23,786 nt of DNA, taken from Chara braunii (lineage: Eukaryota > Streptophyta > Charophyceae > Charales > Characeae). The notes beneath the pieces were generated by a model that saw only the letters and a program-made list of their open reading frames with translations, ran no database searches and was not told the DNA's origin. Position numbers and translations under genes: made by a program. The stretch covers positions 774,231-798,016 of the forward strand of contig BFEA01000612.1 of the NCBI GenBank assembly GCA_003427395.1, in the 5' to 3' direction. This document shows positions 1 to 7,436 of this stretch, piece by piece; the first letter of the stretch is position 1; each line of letters begins with the position of its first letter.

Positions 1-1
1 G

Positions 2-1285
2 CACATGTGAGAGGACCCAGGGCGCGAGATCGGCGATCGCCCGAATGATTCGTCGTCGCAGCGGCCGATTTCTCAGACCCGTCAGCACCAGATGGGTCTC
101 CGTGTATGGCCTCCGCTCCCGCTTAACTGCCGCGAAGACCAGGATATGGTACATAATGTTGGGCCGCCCGCCGGTCTTATAGATCAGCGTGCCCACCAAC
201 CTCGCCGCTATACATCCGTCGAATGGAGGCTGCAAGAACGACTCCCATGCCGGATCAGGACGCGGCGCCCCCTCGATGGCCTCAAGCCGGATGGTGCCCA
301 GTTCAACCATGTGATCCACGTCGGTTTGATGGACCGTCTGGCTCGGGGGAACTGCTAATGTCAATGACCGGGGTATCCCGGGTGGGCTGGCGAAATCGGA
401 ACGGTCTTGCAAGGAGGGGGGGTATGGATGCGGGATATGGAGCTCGTCCCAATCCCCCCCTTGCGCCTGATGGCCCGGCTGCATGGCTATTGAGATCGGG
501 GAGGCGGGGCCGCTGAGGTGTCGACTCCCGATGGCCTTAGATCTCCGCGGTTCTTCAGCAAGGCAATCCTCCCCCAGTTGGGGCCCGATGATGAGTGTGG
601 CTCTTCTCTTGCGAACCGGATCGACTTCGCGCACCGGCTTAGGCTGGACGACCTCCTCGACACGCCCCACTTGACTGGCCTGAGCTTCCGGCGATGGACT
701 TCGTCGCCGCTTTGGGACGATTCTCTTTCTTGGTGCCTTCAGGGCCGCCGGCTTTGGATACGATGTTGGAGGCCGCAGCGGCTTATCTTCGTGCCCGAAG
801 TCCACCACGGACTCCCCCTCACGCGCCAGGTAGTCAAGTATCACCGCCGTGTTATACGATCTGCACGGGGCTGAGGCGGTCGACAGTCTGAGCTGCAAGT
901 CTTCTTCTTCCGCAGCGATTACCTGCGCGATGGACAGCAAGTCGATGTGAATGAGCTGTAAGAGCCCCGGGCGATTCGTTCTGATCCTCCCAAAAGGGTA
1001 AAGCGCCACTGTTCCCTCCTTCCGCTCCGGCTTCGGCTTGGCGATCACGTAGTATACGTAGAGGAGCTCGCCGACGTTATGAACGTCGTGCTCCACGAAA
1101 AATGTAAACATGCCCAGCACCACCGACGAATAAAGCGCCCAATGCAGCTCCCACGCGTCCTCGTCAACGAGCGGCAACTGCTCCACGTCCGTCAACTCCA
1201 CCAGGTACTCAGGGAAGTTGCGCATAGGATAGGGGAGCTGTGTCAGTTGGTAAGTGAGGGTAGTGTAAGAGAAGAAGGGACGCAT
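2..1285 (-). CDS. Long open frame running off the window edge, unknown protein
   Basis: The minus strand is open from just after a TAA at 1288-1286 to the window edge, 428 codons with no stop. Possible starts are ATG at 1285-1283 and ATG at 1225-1223; the second opens with MRNFPEYLVELTDVEQL. The N-terminal ~100 residues look globular and hydrophobic/acidic (GMFTFFVEHDVHNVGELLYV). A proline-, arginine- and serine-rich basic stretch follows (KAPRKRIVPKRRRSPSPEA), and then a second globular part containing GGRPNIMYHILVF near the edge. I see no clear signal peptide, transmembrane helix or known motif. It lies downstream of a Ty3/gypsy integrase on the same strand, and two further open pieces in the same frame sit directly upstream, so it may be the 3' part of a longer decayed ORF carried by the element. 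A separate host gene is the alternative. The open frame is certain; the function is unknown. Confidence 0.6.
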   Translation of the reverse strand, partial: MRPFFSYTTLTYQLTQLPYPMRNFPEYLVELTDVEQLPLVDEDAWELHWALYSSVVLGMFTFFVEHDVHNVGELLYVYYVIAKPKPERKEGTVALYPFGRIRTNRPGLLQLIHIDLLSIAQVIAAEEEDLQLRLSTASAPCRSYNTAVILDYLAREGESVVDFGHEDKPLRPPTSYPKPAALKAPRKRIVPKRRRSPSPEAQASQVGRVEEVVQPKPVREVDPVRKRRATLIIGPQLGEDCLAEEPRRSKAIGSRHLSGPASPISIAMQPGHQAQGGDWDELHIPHPYPPSLQDRSDFASPPGIPRSLTLAVPPSQTVHQTDVDHMVELGTIRLEAIEGAPRPDPAWESFLQPPFDGCIAARLVGTLIYKTGGRPNIMYHILVFAAVKRERRPYTETHLVLTGLRNRPLRRRIIRAIADLAPWVLSHV

Positions 1286-1288
1286 TTA

Positions 1289-1832
1289 AAGAGAAGGGGG
1301 AGGGACAGCTTGGATGTTGAGGGGCTCGGCGGGTGGAAGGAGCGAAGGAAGCTGCGACACCAATGCAAGTGCTCCCTCCGGAGTCCGCCGCAGAAGTCCT
1401 TCGTATGCGGTGAAGCGACGAGTGCCCCTCGCCTGCACTCGCGCCACCGATCTCGCCACCTAGAGGGCGTAATCGCGCAAAAGCCTGTACGCCGGCTCCC
1501 GATCTTGCCCGCACAAGACGGTTAAATCCCCGGTGAAAGTAGCAAAGCTACACAAAGTTCGTAGCCACCTGGATGCCTCAGAACTCGATGAACACTCGCG
1601 TGGATTCCTGACCAGGCACGGGCGATATGTCCACGTAGACGCCGACATACGTTACCCGCTGCGCGAGGAGCGAGTACACTGCCAGGTCAACAACTCTAGA
1701 AGCTGACACGTTCACTTGCTGAATGTCGAAGCGCAGCTGCCGATCGTCGTTGAACCGGTTCCGGAGAAGAGCATCCGAGATTGGCGGCTAGAAGTGCTCG
1801 AGCGGTTCATGCTCTTGTTGGCGATGGTTCAT
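1289..1832 (-). pseudogene. Degraded coding segment between integrase and the edge ORF
   Basis: Three coding-like pieces lie between the integrase and the ORF that starts at 1285. An ATG at 1832-1830 overlaps the integrase end in another frame, runs 14 codons to a TAG (1790-1788), and continues open to a TGA at 1580-1578; that part includes LRFDIQQVNVSASRVVDLAV and AQRVTYVGVYVDISPVPG. After a frame change, a second piece ends in GQDREPAYRLLRDYAL before a TAG (1462-1460). The third piece, in the same frame (RGTRRFTAYEGLLRRTPEGA), reaches the TAA at 1288-1286 just before the next ORF. The second and third pieces share the frame of the downstream ORF, so together they look like one ORF of more than 550 codons broken by two stops and one frameshift. 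No family is recognised. The composition is protein-like rather than random, but that is a judgement by eye. Confidence 0.45.
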
Positions 1833-3159
1833 CCTGCGAGGCAAGGTCTTCCGCGGATGCCGACGACGCTGATTGGAGAGAAGGGGAAGAAGGAGGCAAG
1901 GACGAAGGAGCACGAGAGAGGGACGAAGAAGATGATTCGGGCAGGACAGGTGGCCGCACGAGATCTAGCGATGGCCGAAAAGGCCGGAGGGCAGCAGCGT
2001 GCCTTGTCAGCGAGCGGCCCTGCGAGTTGTGCCTGGGAACCAGCTTCACGGAGTGCTGGCCTCGTGCACCAACTTCCGTCACCTCGTAAATGCCTGTGTA
2101 GCGTGGGTGGATTTTGGAGGAGCGCGCGGATATCCGTACCTGCACCAAGTCCCCTATTTTATAGCGAGGCAGTGGTCCCGCGGACGCATGTCGATTTCTG
2201 TAGTTGCGGATCTGTCGTTGATGCGTCGGATCTACGGCCCGCTGTCGCCAGCACGCTAACGGGGGATAGGCCCTAGCCATTAAGTCCATATAGTGGCGGG
2301 CCTTATCTCTGTGCTGGGCCCGTGTTGCTCTAACTTCCGTACCTACCAAGGGGGACAACTGCACCCGAGGGACACTATTGGTTCTCAGTTGAAAGGGGGA
2401 CACCCCAGTACTACCGTGTGGGGTAACCCGATAAACGGCCAAGATGTGGTCGACAGTGACAGGCCAGGGCCGGGTGTCTCCCGCAGTGATATTCCGTCTA
2501 AGGGCGGTCTTAATCTGTCGGCTGGGATTCTTTACCAGGCCGTTGGCTTGGGGCCAGTGCCCCGACGAGTAGATAATCTTAACGTCTGCCCTGACTAGGT
2601 GACGTTCTACTTTGCCTTGAAATTCCGACCCATTGTCCATGTGTACCTCTTCTACGTCTAGATGCATCCACAAAAATCGATTTACGTACCAGGCTACCTC
2701 CTGCGAATTCGGGCTGGTCATAGGGTACGCCTCGATCCATTTCGAAAAATGATCGACGGCCACTAATAGAACATTGAGCTCTCCCTGATCGACGGGACCT
2801 CTCGAAACGTTGATATCCGTCGTGTCGATGCTAACCCTCTGAAAGGGGCGCTCTACACGAGTGGGCACCATCGTCCAAGGCATTTGTAGCGGCGCCTTAT
2901 CCGCCGCGCAGGCCGGGCAATTCTTTTCAATGGCTTTTTCCGTGTACTTGACCGCGAAAGTGACCGCATCCTCTTCATGAGCGGCTCGTGTCCAATCGAA
3001 CCTTGCGAGAGGGTGTGGAACCGTCAACCAGCTAGACCCTCCGTCATCATCGACCTCTCGTTTTTGTAACGTCGGTCCCTGCCAGCGATAGTTCTGCGCC
3101 CGCTCCGTGGCTCTCCGCCGCTCGGCTTTGGTAAGTGCTGACAGCGAGTCGCCTGACAT
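1807..3159 (-). CDS. Ty3/gypsy integrase, catalytic Glu replaced
   Basis: This 450-residue ORF starts at ATG 3159, two codons after the TAG that ends the PHD-like ORF in the same frame. Integrases insert retroelement cDNA into chromosomes. The N-terminal zinc-binding region keeps the second Cys pair (CPAC), but the HH half is poorly preserved. The RNase H-fold core shows the first Asp in RVSIDTTD, then FSKWIEAYPM, and the second Asp in HMDNGSEF. The third acidic residue, expected as Glu in the NGxVER-type motif about 35 residues on, reads GLVKNPSRQ with Lys, so strand transfer should be abolished. The C-terminal region has the SH3-like YKIGDLVQVR and HPRYTGIYEV features typical of gypsy integrases. 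It ends in a Ser/Pro-rich tail with no chromodomain. A degraded frame overlaps its last codons. Confidence 0.88.
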   Translation of the reverse strand: MSGDSLSALTKAERRRATERAQNYRWQGPTLQKREVDDDGGSSWLTVPHPLARFDWTRAAHEEDAVTFAVKYTEKAIEKNCPACAADKAPLQMPWTMVPTRVERPFQRVSIDTTDINVSRGPVDQGELNVLLVAVDHFSKWIEAYPMTSPNSQEVAWYVNRFLWMHLDVEEVHMDNGSEFQGKVERHLVRADVKIIYSSGHWPQANGLVKNPSRQIKTALRRNITAGDTRPWPVTVDHILAVYRVTPHGSTGVSPFQLRTNSVPRVQLSPLVGTEVRATRAQHRDKARHYMDLMARAYPPLACWRQRAVDPTHQRQIRNYRNRHASAGPLPRYKIGDLVQVRISARSSKIHPRYTGIYEVTEVGARGQHSVKLVPRHNSQGRSLTRHAAALRPFRPSLDLVRPPVLPESSSSSLSRAPSSLPPSSPSLQSASSASAEDLASQDEPSPTRA

Positions 3160-3162
3160 CCT

Positions 3163-3540
3163 CTATAGCAACAGAAGGTCCGTCCAGACTTCTGCCTGGA
3201 GGGCACTTGGCGCAAATCCATCGACTTTTCTGGCGTCCAGATACCGCTTCTCAGTAGGGATTTGGTCCGTTCTACAGTTGGGACAGACCCATGTCTTTTC
3301 ACTTTGGTACCTAACGCACTGTCCGTGAGATTTGACCGTATGACACTGACTACACTGTACCCATAAAAAAAAACAGGGCCCTCCCGGATGTGACCCTTCT
3401 TGGTCAGGGACCATAGGCAAGGTACAAAAGAAACAGGGACTTAGATGTGTTTCAGGGGACGAGTAGGGACTAAACGGGAGAGCGAGGGAATTGGATGAGG
3501 GCAGAGAGATAGCGTCCGCCATCTCCGGCAAAACCTCCAT
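3163..3540 (-). CDS. PHD-finger-like small ORF between RNase H and integrase
   Basis: This 125-residue ORF has an ATG at 3540 and a TAG at 3165-3163. It follows RT/RNase H by seven bases in a different frame and shares the integrase frame, with only AGG between its TAG and the integrase ATG. Residues 36-89 show Cys36-x2-Cys39, Cys63-x2-Cys66, His72-x2-Cys75 and Cys86-x2-Cys89, with Trp84 two residues before the last Cys pair and Trp60 just before the third Cys. This is the C4HC3 order and aromatic placement of PHD fingers, which bind histone H3 tails in other proteins. The spacing between the first and second Cys pairs (23 residues) is slightly long. It could be the N-terminal part of the integrase polyprotein, with readthrough or loss of the TAG. 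A role in choosing chromatin targets is inference. Confidence 0.55.
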   Translation of the reverse strand: MEVLPEMADAISLPSSNSLALPFSPYSSPETHLSPCFFCTLPMVPDQEGSHPGGPCFFLWVQCSQCHTVKSHGQCVRYQSEKTWVCPNCRTDQIPTEKRYLDARKVDGFAPSALQAEVWTDLLLL

Positions 3541-3547
3541 TCCGGAC

Positions 3548-4780
3548 TCAGGCGTCGTTCTTGTGCAGCACGTGTAGCTCCCCGTAGTGCGGTTTCGTCG
3601 TCGCGACTTCTGGCCTCCACGGAATGAGTCGCTCGTTGGTGGGACACTTGTTGGGCGGCAGGAGGTGCGTCAATCCATCGGCGTTACCAAGCTGCCGCGT
3701 GGCACAGTGGCGGATGTCGAAGTCATAGTCTTGCAGACGCACCGCCCACCCACCCAGCGTCCCCGTGTAGTGCGTGTTGTTGCGTAGGGACAGCAGCGGG
3801 TGATGATCTATTACCTGCAAGGATTTATGGCCGTAAAGATACGGTCGGAAATGCTGGATCCTCCACACCACCGCCAAGCATTCGCCTTTGCACGCTTCGT
3901 AATTAGCCTGCGTCCGGCTCAGCGTCTTAGACGCATTCTCAATGACATGTTCCCTTTCGTCCGCCGCGTGCTGAGTCAGCACCGCCGATATCGCCTGAGG
4001 CTGCCAGTCTGTGTGCAGTGCGAACGGTCTTGTCGGGTCGGGACGCGCCAACACAGGAGCAAATGTTAGAGCCTCCTTCAATGCCGGAAACGCCGCTTCG
4101 CATTCCGACATCCATATCAGTTGTTCCTCTTTCTTCAGCAGGTTCGTGAGGGGCTTCGCTATACCGGCGAACGCCTTGATGAAGCGTCGGTAATAGGATG
4201 CCATCCCTAGAAAAGCCCGAACCTGGGTGAGTGTAACCGGCGCCGGGGCGTCTTGATTTGCTGCGACTTTCCTCGGATCCGGTTTTAGTCCATCGACCGT
4301 GACGATGTACCCCAAGAATGAGATATCTGACAAGAAGAACTCGCTTTTCTCCAATGCCACTTTGAACCCCGCATCCTTTAGTGCATGCAAAACCCACTCA
4401 ATGTGTTCCACGTGGTACTCGTGCTTTTTTGAAAAGACCAAAATATAATCCATGTACACAATCACGCAGAAATTGATAAGGGGCTGCGTTAGTCGGGTTT
4501 TGTTAACGAACTCAACGAAGGCCATATTCATGGCCTGCTGAAACGTTGCAGGGGCGTAACAAATTCCCATGGGACACCGGACCCATTGCCACGTGCCCTC
4601 AAATAGGACAAAAGCGATTTTGGGTCGGTCCTCCGGTCAGACTGCGACGTGGTGAAAACCGTGTCGGATATCGAACTTGGAAAAGACTCTAGGGGCCCCG
4701 ATAGCATCTAGCAAATCGTCGATTCGCGACAAGGGATACACATCCTTGGTAGTGATAGCGTTTAATTTCCGGTAATCGAT
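3548..4780 (-). pseudogene. Ty3/gypsy reverse transcriptase and RNase H, inactivated
   Basis: Reverse transcriptase copies element RNA into DNA and RNase H removes the RNA. In one minus-strand frame the sequence reads IDYRKLNAITTKD, YPLSRIDDLLDA, FSKFDIRHGFHH, a TGA at 4639-4637, IAFVLFEGTW, then from ATG 4570 MGICYAPATFQQAMN. The active site reads VYMDYILVFS, so the second Asp of YxDD is Tyr. Later parts are SFLGYIV, the connection region (AFLGMASYYRRFI) and RNase H with Asp in ALHTDW, Glu in ACKGECLAVVW and Asp in VIDHHPLL; the usual DAS is altered to DWQ. The end carries GNADGLTHLLPP. The RT fingers region before IDYRKLN is not visible. Stops and the missing catalytic Asp make this copy non-functional. 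Confidence 0.92.
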
Positions 4781-4814
4781 TCACGACAAGGGATACACAT
4801 CCTTGGTAGTGATA
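4720..4814 (-). repeat. 57-bp-period in-frame duplication inside RT
   Basis: A 38-bp sequence at 4720-4757 recurs at 4777-4814 with one mismatch, giving a 57-bp (19-codon) period. Both copies encode ITTKDVYPLS followed by Arg in one copy and a TGA stop in the other (CGA versus TGA). The duplication sits just upstream of the RT motif IDYRKLN and takes the place where the RT fingers would be expected. It is either a local tandem duplication in this copy or a scar of an internal deletion. Confidence 0.8.
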
Positions 4815-6211
4815 CCGAAAAAGGCCTGCGTCAGTTCCCTCGGTCCCCACCGATATTCCCTGGTTCGGGGTTGAAACGATACCCCCTCTTTAAAGAGTAT
4901 CGCGACTTTTTCATTCGTGAGTAGGGGCCGTGGAGGTCCAAAAGACAAATCACACAACCCCCTTAGCTCGGTAAATCTTTCAGGTAGGGGGTCCGTCCTG
5001 AGATATAAGGACGCAGGGGGTTCCGAAAGGTCAGCTATTCGGGACACCCTCAGAAGGGGCTCCCCCTGCACCACGGAGGAGAACGCGTGCGACCAATTAG
5101 ACTCGCTCCGGACTATTTCCAGGGGTTCTCGCCGCCAAGAATGGCGCCACCGATCCTGAACTCGGATCGGGTATCGGTCAAGAACATCAGTCCCGTCAGT
5201 TTTTGACGAGGCTTCATTTTCGTTTAGCGACAGACGTCGAATTATGTTGATTTGACGGGCTTTCGTGGTGATTTGAGGCGCCGGTTGGGTGCGCATGCGC
5301 ACCGCCAGTCTCATTGGTATCGTTTGTGGTTTGGGGTGGGCCGATGTGAGCACCACCTTACAGCTGTCAAAGTGCATTCGCGCTCCGACCGCCGTCTGCC
5401 ACGGAATGCCTAGCAGAACATCATACGCCTGTACATCCAGTACGATTGCGTCGCACAAACAATGCACCCGCCCCACCGGTATAGGTACGTTCGTTATTCG
5501 CCCTTTACAATGAATACTGTCTTCCGTAGCGGATATATACAGTTCATCCGGTCGGAGGGGCTGAACCTGTCCTTCCCTTCCCAGTTGTTTCGTCAATCTC
5601 CAAGAAATGGCGACCGCTGACGATCCCGAGTCTATGATGGCGGCCGAGGGATTTCCCCCGACCTCGCAGTCATACTCAACGCTTTTCGAGGTCATAGGAT
5701 AGGCTCGGAGGAATACCTCGGGTTTTTCCGAGGCAGAGTCTACGGTCTGGATCATTCCTATCCGGTCGGCTTCGTGCACCTTTGAGGTCGAGGGCTGCGA
5801 CTCCTCGTTTGTGGGTAGGTCCCGTAGGACCGGCTTTTTGCCCTTTCGACTTTCCTCAAATCGGCGCCCGTTTTTGAGGCATCGTTCGATCAACTTTTCG
5901 TTAGCCGCTTCGGAAATGGTTAGCAGATAGGGAATAGGGACGGGGACCCGAAGATCCAGAGCCTTCAAGGCATCCAATACGTCGATATGGCCATCCTTGT
6001 ATTCAGGACCAGGCGCCGCAAGGTCTTCAAACCCTGGTTGCCACGGCCCGAGGTCGCTTTCCTCGGTAATCCGTTGGACGTGACGTATCACTCTGATGGT
6101 CCCGGGTTCGAACATCGCCGCAGCCATGTATTCATCGAGCCCTATCTCGGTGGCCGCAGGGGTCACCATCTCCATTGCCCCAGTATCCATCACCGTGGCT
6201 ACCCTCCCCTG
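4781..6211 (-). CDS. Ty3/gypsy retropepsin (protease) region of pol
   Basis: The open frame follows the gag TAA (6214-6212) in the same frame, with the first ATG at 6190-6188, and ends at a TGA (4783-4781). Aspartic proteases of this family cut Gag-Pol. The catalytic motif is AAIIDSGSSAVAIS at about residue 190. The later YDVLLGIPWQ corresponds to the hydrophobic-hydrophobic-Gly motif that completes the retropepsin fold. About 170 residues of charged sequence come before it and about 200 after it, ending in ITTKDVYPLS, which already belongs to the duplicated RT segment. Lying in frame with gag behind a single stop, it would need stop readthrough to be made as Gag-Pol, unless the stop is decay. 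Confidence 0.85.
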   Translation of the reverse strand, partial: QGRVATVMDTGAMEMVTPAATEIGLDEYMAAAMFEPGTIRVIRHVQRITEESDLGPWQPGFEDLAAPGPEYKDGHIDVLDALKALDLRVPVPIPYLLTISEAANEKLIERCLKNGRRFEESRKGKKPVLRDLPTNEESQPSTSKVHEADRIGMIQTVDSASEKPEVFLRAYPMTSKSVEYDCEVGGNPSAAIIDSGSSAVAISWRLTKQLGREGQVQPLRPDELYISATEDSIHCKGRITNVPIPVGRVHCLCDAIVLDVQAYDVLLGIPWQTAVGARMHFDSCKVVLTSAHPKPQTIPMRLAVRMRTQPAPQITTKARQINIIRRLSLNENEASSKTDGTDVLDRYPIRVQDRWRHSWRREPLEIVRSESNWSHAFSSVVQGEPLLRVSRIADLSEPPASLYLRTDPLPERFTELRGLCDLSFGPPRPLLTNEKVAILFKEGVSFQPRTREYRWGPRELTQAFFGITTKDVYPLS

Positions 6212-7348
6212 TTATGCAGCGGTGGGAGCAACCAGCGGGATTTGGGAAGGTCCAGTTGGCCCCGCGGGCCCACTCTGAATTCGAGGTTTCGGACAATCTT
6301 TCGCAAGATGGCCTAGATGATTATAGTTATAACAGCGCAGGGGCGGGACAGCCCCGACCACGTCCGGTCTGGTCATAGGGGCCCCGACAGCCATAACCGC
6401 CTGTTGTCGTTGTGCCACGGCTATGCGTTGTCGCTGCAGGCTTTGAACAAACTCCATCAACGGGGCCACTACCATAACTAGTTGGGCCGCGACCACTTTC
6501 ATGGAAGCTTCTTCCTCGCCCCGGCCTCCTTGAGCTTGCCCGGAGCGACAAGAGGTCGGAGCAGAGGACGAAGCTTTCCGATCCGAGCCTTTTTTTGTCG
6601 GACCCAACCCGAAGCGATCTTCGAACATTCGTGCCGTAGCGGAGTAGCTATTGCGTCGAACACCCGAAGGGTCGTCTTCGTCGGATTCTGAGTCCAGGCC
6701 CACATCGTAATTTTCCTTTCCATACTTAATGGCGTACTGAATTAGCTCCGTCAGGGTATGTTCTGTAGGGTTGCATTTCTTGCGGATCTTTTTCCGCAGG
6801 CGAGAATCTGACAATCCTCTAACGAAATCAGTCCGTACCATTTTCTCGTCCACCCCGGAGCGTTCGGCTAAGTACGTAAAACGTTCAGCATATCTAGCCA
6901 AGGTCTCCCGAGGGTGCTGCGTGTATTCCTTTATTAAACGGAGGCATTGACCTGGTGCGATGTGATCAAATCTATCGAGAAATTTCCTTTGGAAGGCTGC
7001 CCAATTAGTGAAGGGGTTATGTCCATACCACTCAAAAGCGGTTCCGGCTAACCTTCCGGGAATTCGTTCTCGGAGCAACTGATCCGACCAGCCCTGGGCT
7101 TTCAAGGCAGCTAGCCAGGTGCGAGGGTCGGTGTCATCTTCGGAAAAAATGGGAACTTCGGAGGGAGGAGGTACAAAATACAGGGGATGATCGGCCATCC
7201 CCGCGTGGTTGTCGCCATCGTTTCCACCCCCAATACCCGGTTCAACCATCGCGGGAGGCGGACCCCGAGCCCGGCCTCTCGCTCGGTTCGGATTGCTTTT
7301 CGCGGGCCTCCGTCGACGGGGAGCCGGCCTGCTCAAAAAGCGAAAAAT
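6212..7348 (-). CDS. Ty3/gypsy Gag with altered zinc knuckle
   Basis: Gag forms the particle that packages element RNA. The frame is open from after a TAG (7351-7349) to TAA at 6212. The first ATG is at 7249-7247, so the upstream Arg/Pro-rich stretch is probably leader unless a start was lost. The capsid-like part has DPRTWLAALKAQGWSDQ, FEWYGHNPFTNWAAFQRKF and RETLARYAERFTYLAERSG, the usual gypsy gag (retrotrans_gag) pattern. A Gln-rich stretch follows, then the C-terminal knuckle. The knuckle reads CYNYNHLGHLAKDC, where CCHC requires Cys at the fourth position, so the second zinc ligand is Tyr (TGT to TAT). The protease frame lies just beyond the TAA in the same frame. Confidence 0.88.
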   Translation of the reverse strand: MFRFLSRPAPRRRRPAKSNPNRARGRARGPPPAMVEPGIGGGNDGDNHAGMADHPLYFVPPPSEVPIFSEDDTDPRTWLAALKAQGWSDQLLRERIPGRLAGTAFEWYGHNPFTNWAAFQRKFLDRFDHIAPGQCLRLIKEYTQHPRETLARYAERFTYLAERSGVDEKMVRTDFVRGLSDSRLRKKIRKKCNPTEHTLTELIQYAIKYGKENYDVGLDSESDEDDPSGVRRNSYSATARMFEDRFGLGPTKKGSDRKASSSAPTSCRSGQAQGGRGEEEASMKVVAAQLVMVVAPLMEFVQSLQRQRIAVAQRQQAVMAVGAPMTRPDVVGAVPPLRCYNYNHLGHLAKDCPKPRIQSGPAGPTGPSQIPLVAPTAA

Positions 7349-7424
7349 CTAATAAAAAGATCAAAAAGAAAAACTTTAAAACAGGGTAATCATCCTAGGA
7401 AAACCTCGGAGCCGAAACGAATGA

Positions 7425-7436
7425 GCTCTGATACCA
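7425..7436 (-). promoter_or_regulatory. Primer-binding site matching initiator tRNA-Met
   Basis: Read on the minus strand, the 12 bases are TGGTATCAGAGC, complementary to the 3' end of plant initiator tRNA-Met including CCA. They lie about 176 bases upstream of the first gag ATG, the expected place for minus-strand DNA priming. The 5' LTR should end immediately before it, at about 7437. The adjoining bases read GCGTGAGGT and do not end in CA, so the exact LTR border is unclear. Confidence 0.85.

Larger units (their letters stand above)
1807..7436 (-). mobile_element. Ty3/gypsy LTR retrotransposon, internal region, decayed
   Basis: On the minus strand the order is primer-binding site, gag with zinc knuckle, retropepsin, reverse transcriptase, RNase H, then integrase. 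RT/RNase H before integrase is diagnostic of Ty3/gypsy (Metaviridae) rather than Ty1/copia. Gag, protease and RT share one frame and are separated only by stop codons; the PHD-like ORF and integrase share a second frame. Damage includes two TGA stops in RT, an RT active site reading YMDY, a missing integrase Glu and a Cys-to-Tyr change in the gag knuckle. No chromodomain is seen at the integrase C terminus, which is instead Ser/Pro-rich. An LTR pair could not be found: the 5' LTR should start at about 7437, and the sequence downstream of the integrase shows no visible copy of it. The downstream end is therefore undefined and may lie outside the window. Confidence 0.9.

Noticed and set aside
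1-1806. 3' LTR directly after integrase
   Set aside because: No sequence here resembles the region beyond the primer-binding site; the stretch is coding-like instead.
1716-2598. Plus-strand ORFs opposite the integrase
   Set aside because: Shadows of the minus-strand integrase, which has recognisable motifs.
3159-3290. Intact HHCC zinc finger in integrase
   Set aside because: Only the CPAC half is clear; the paired His residues are not at usual spacing.
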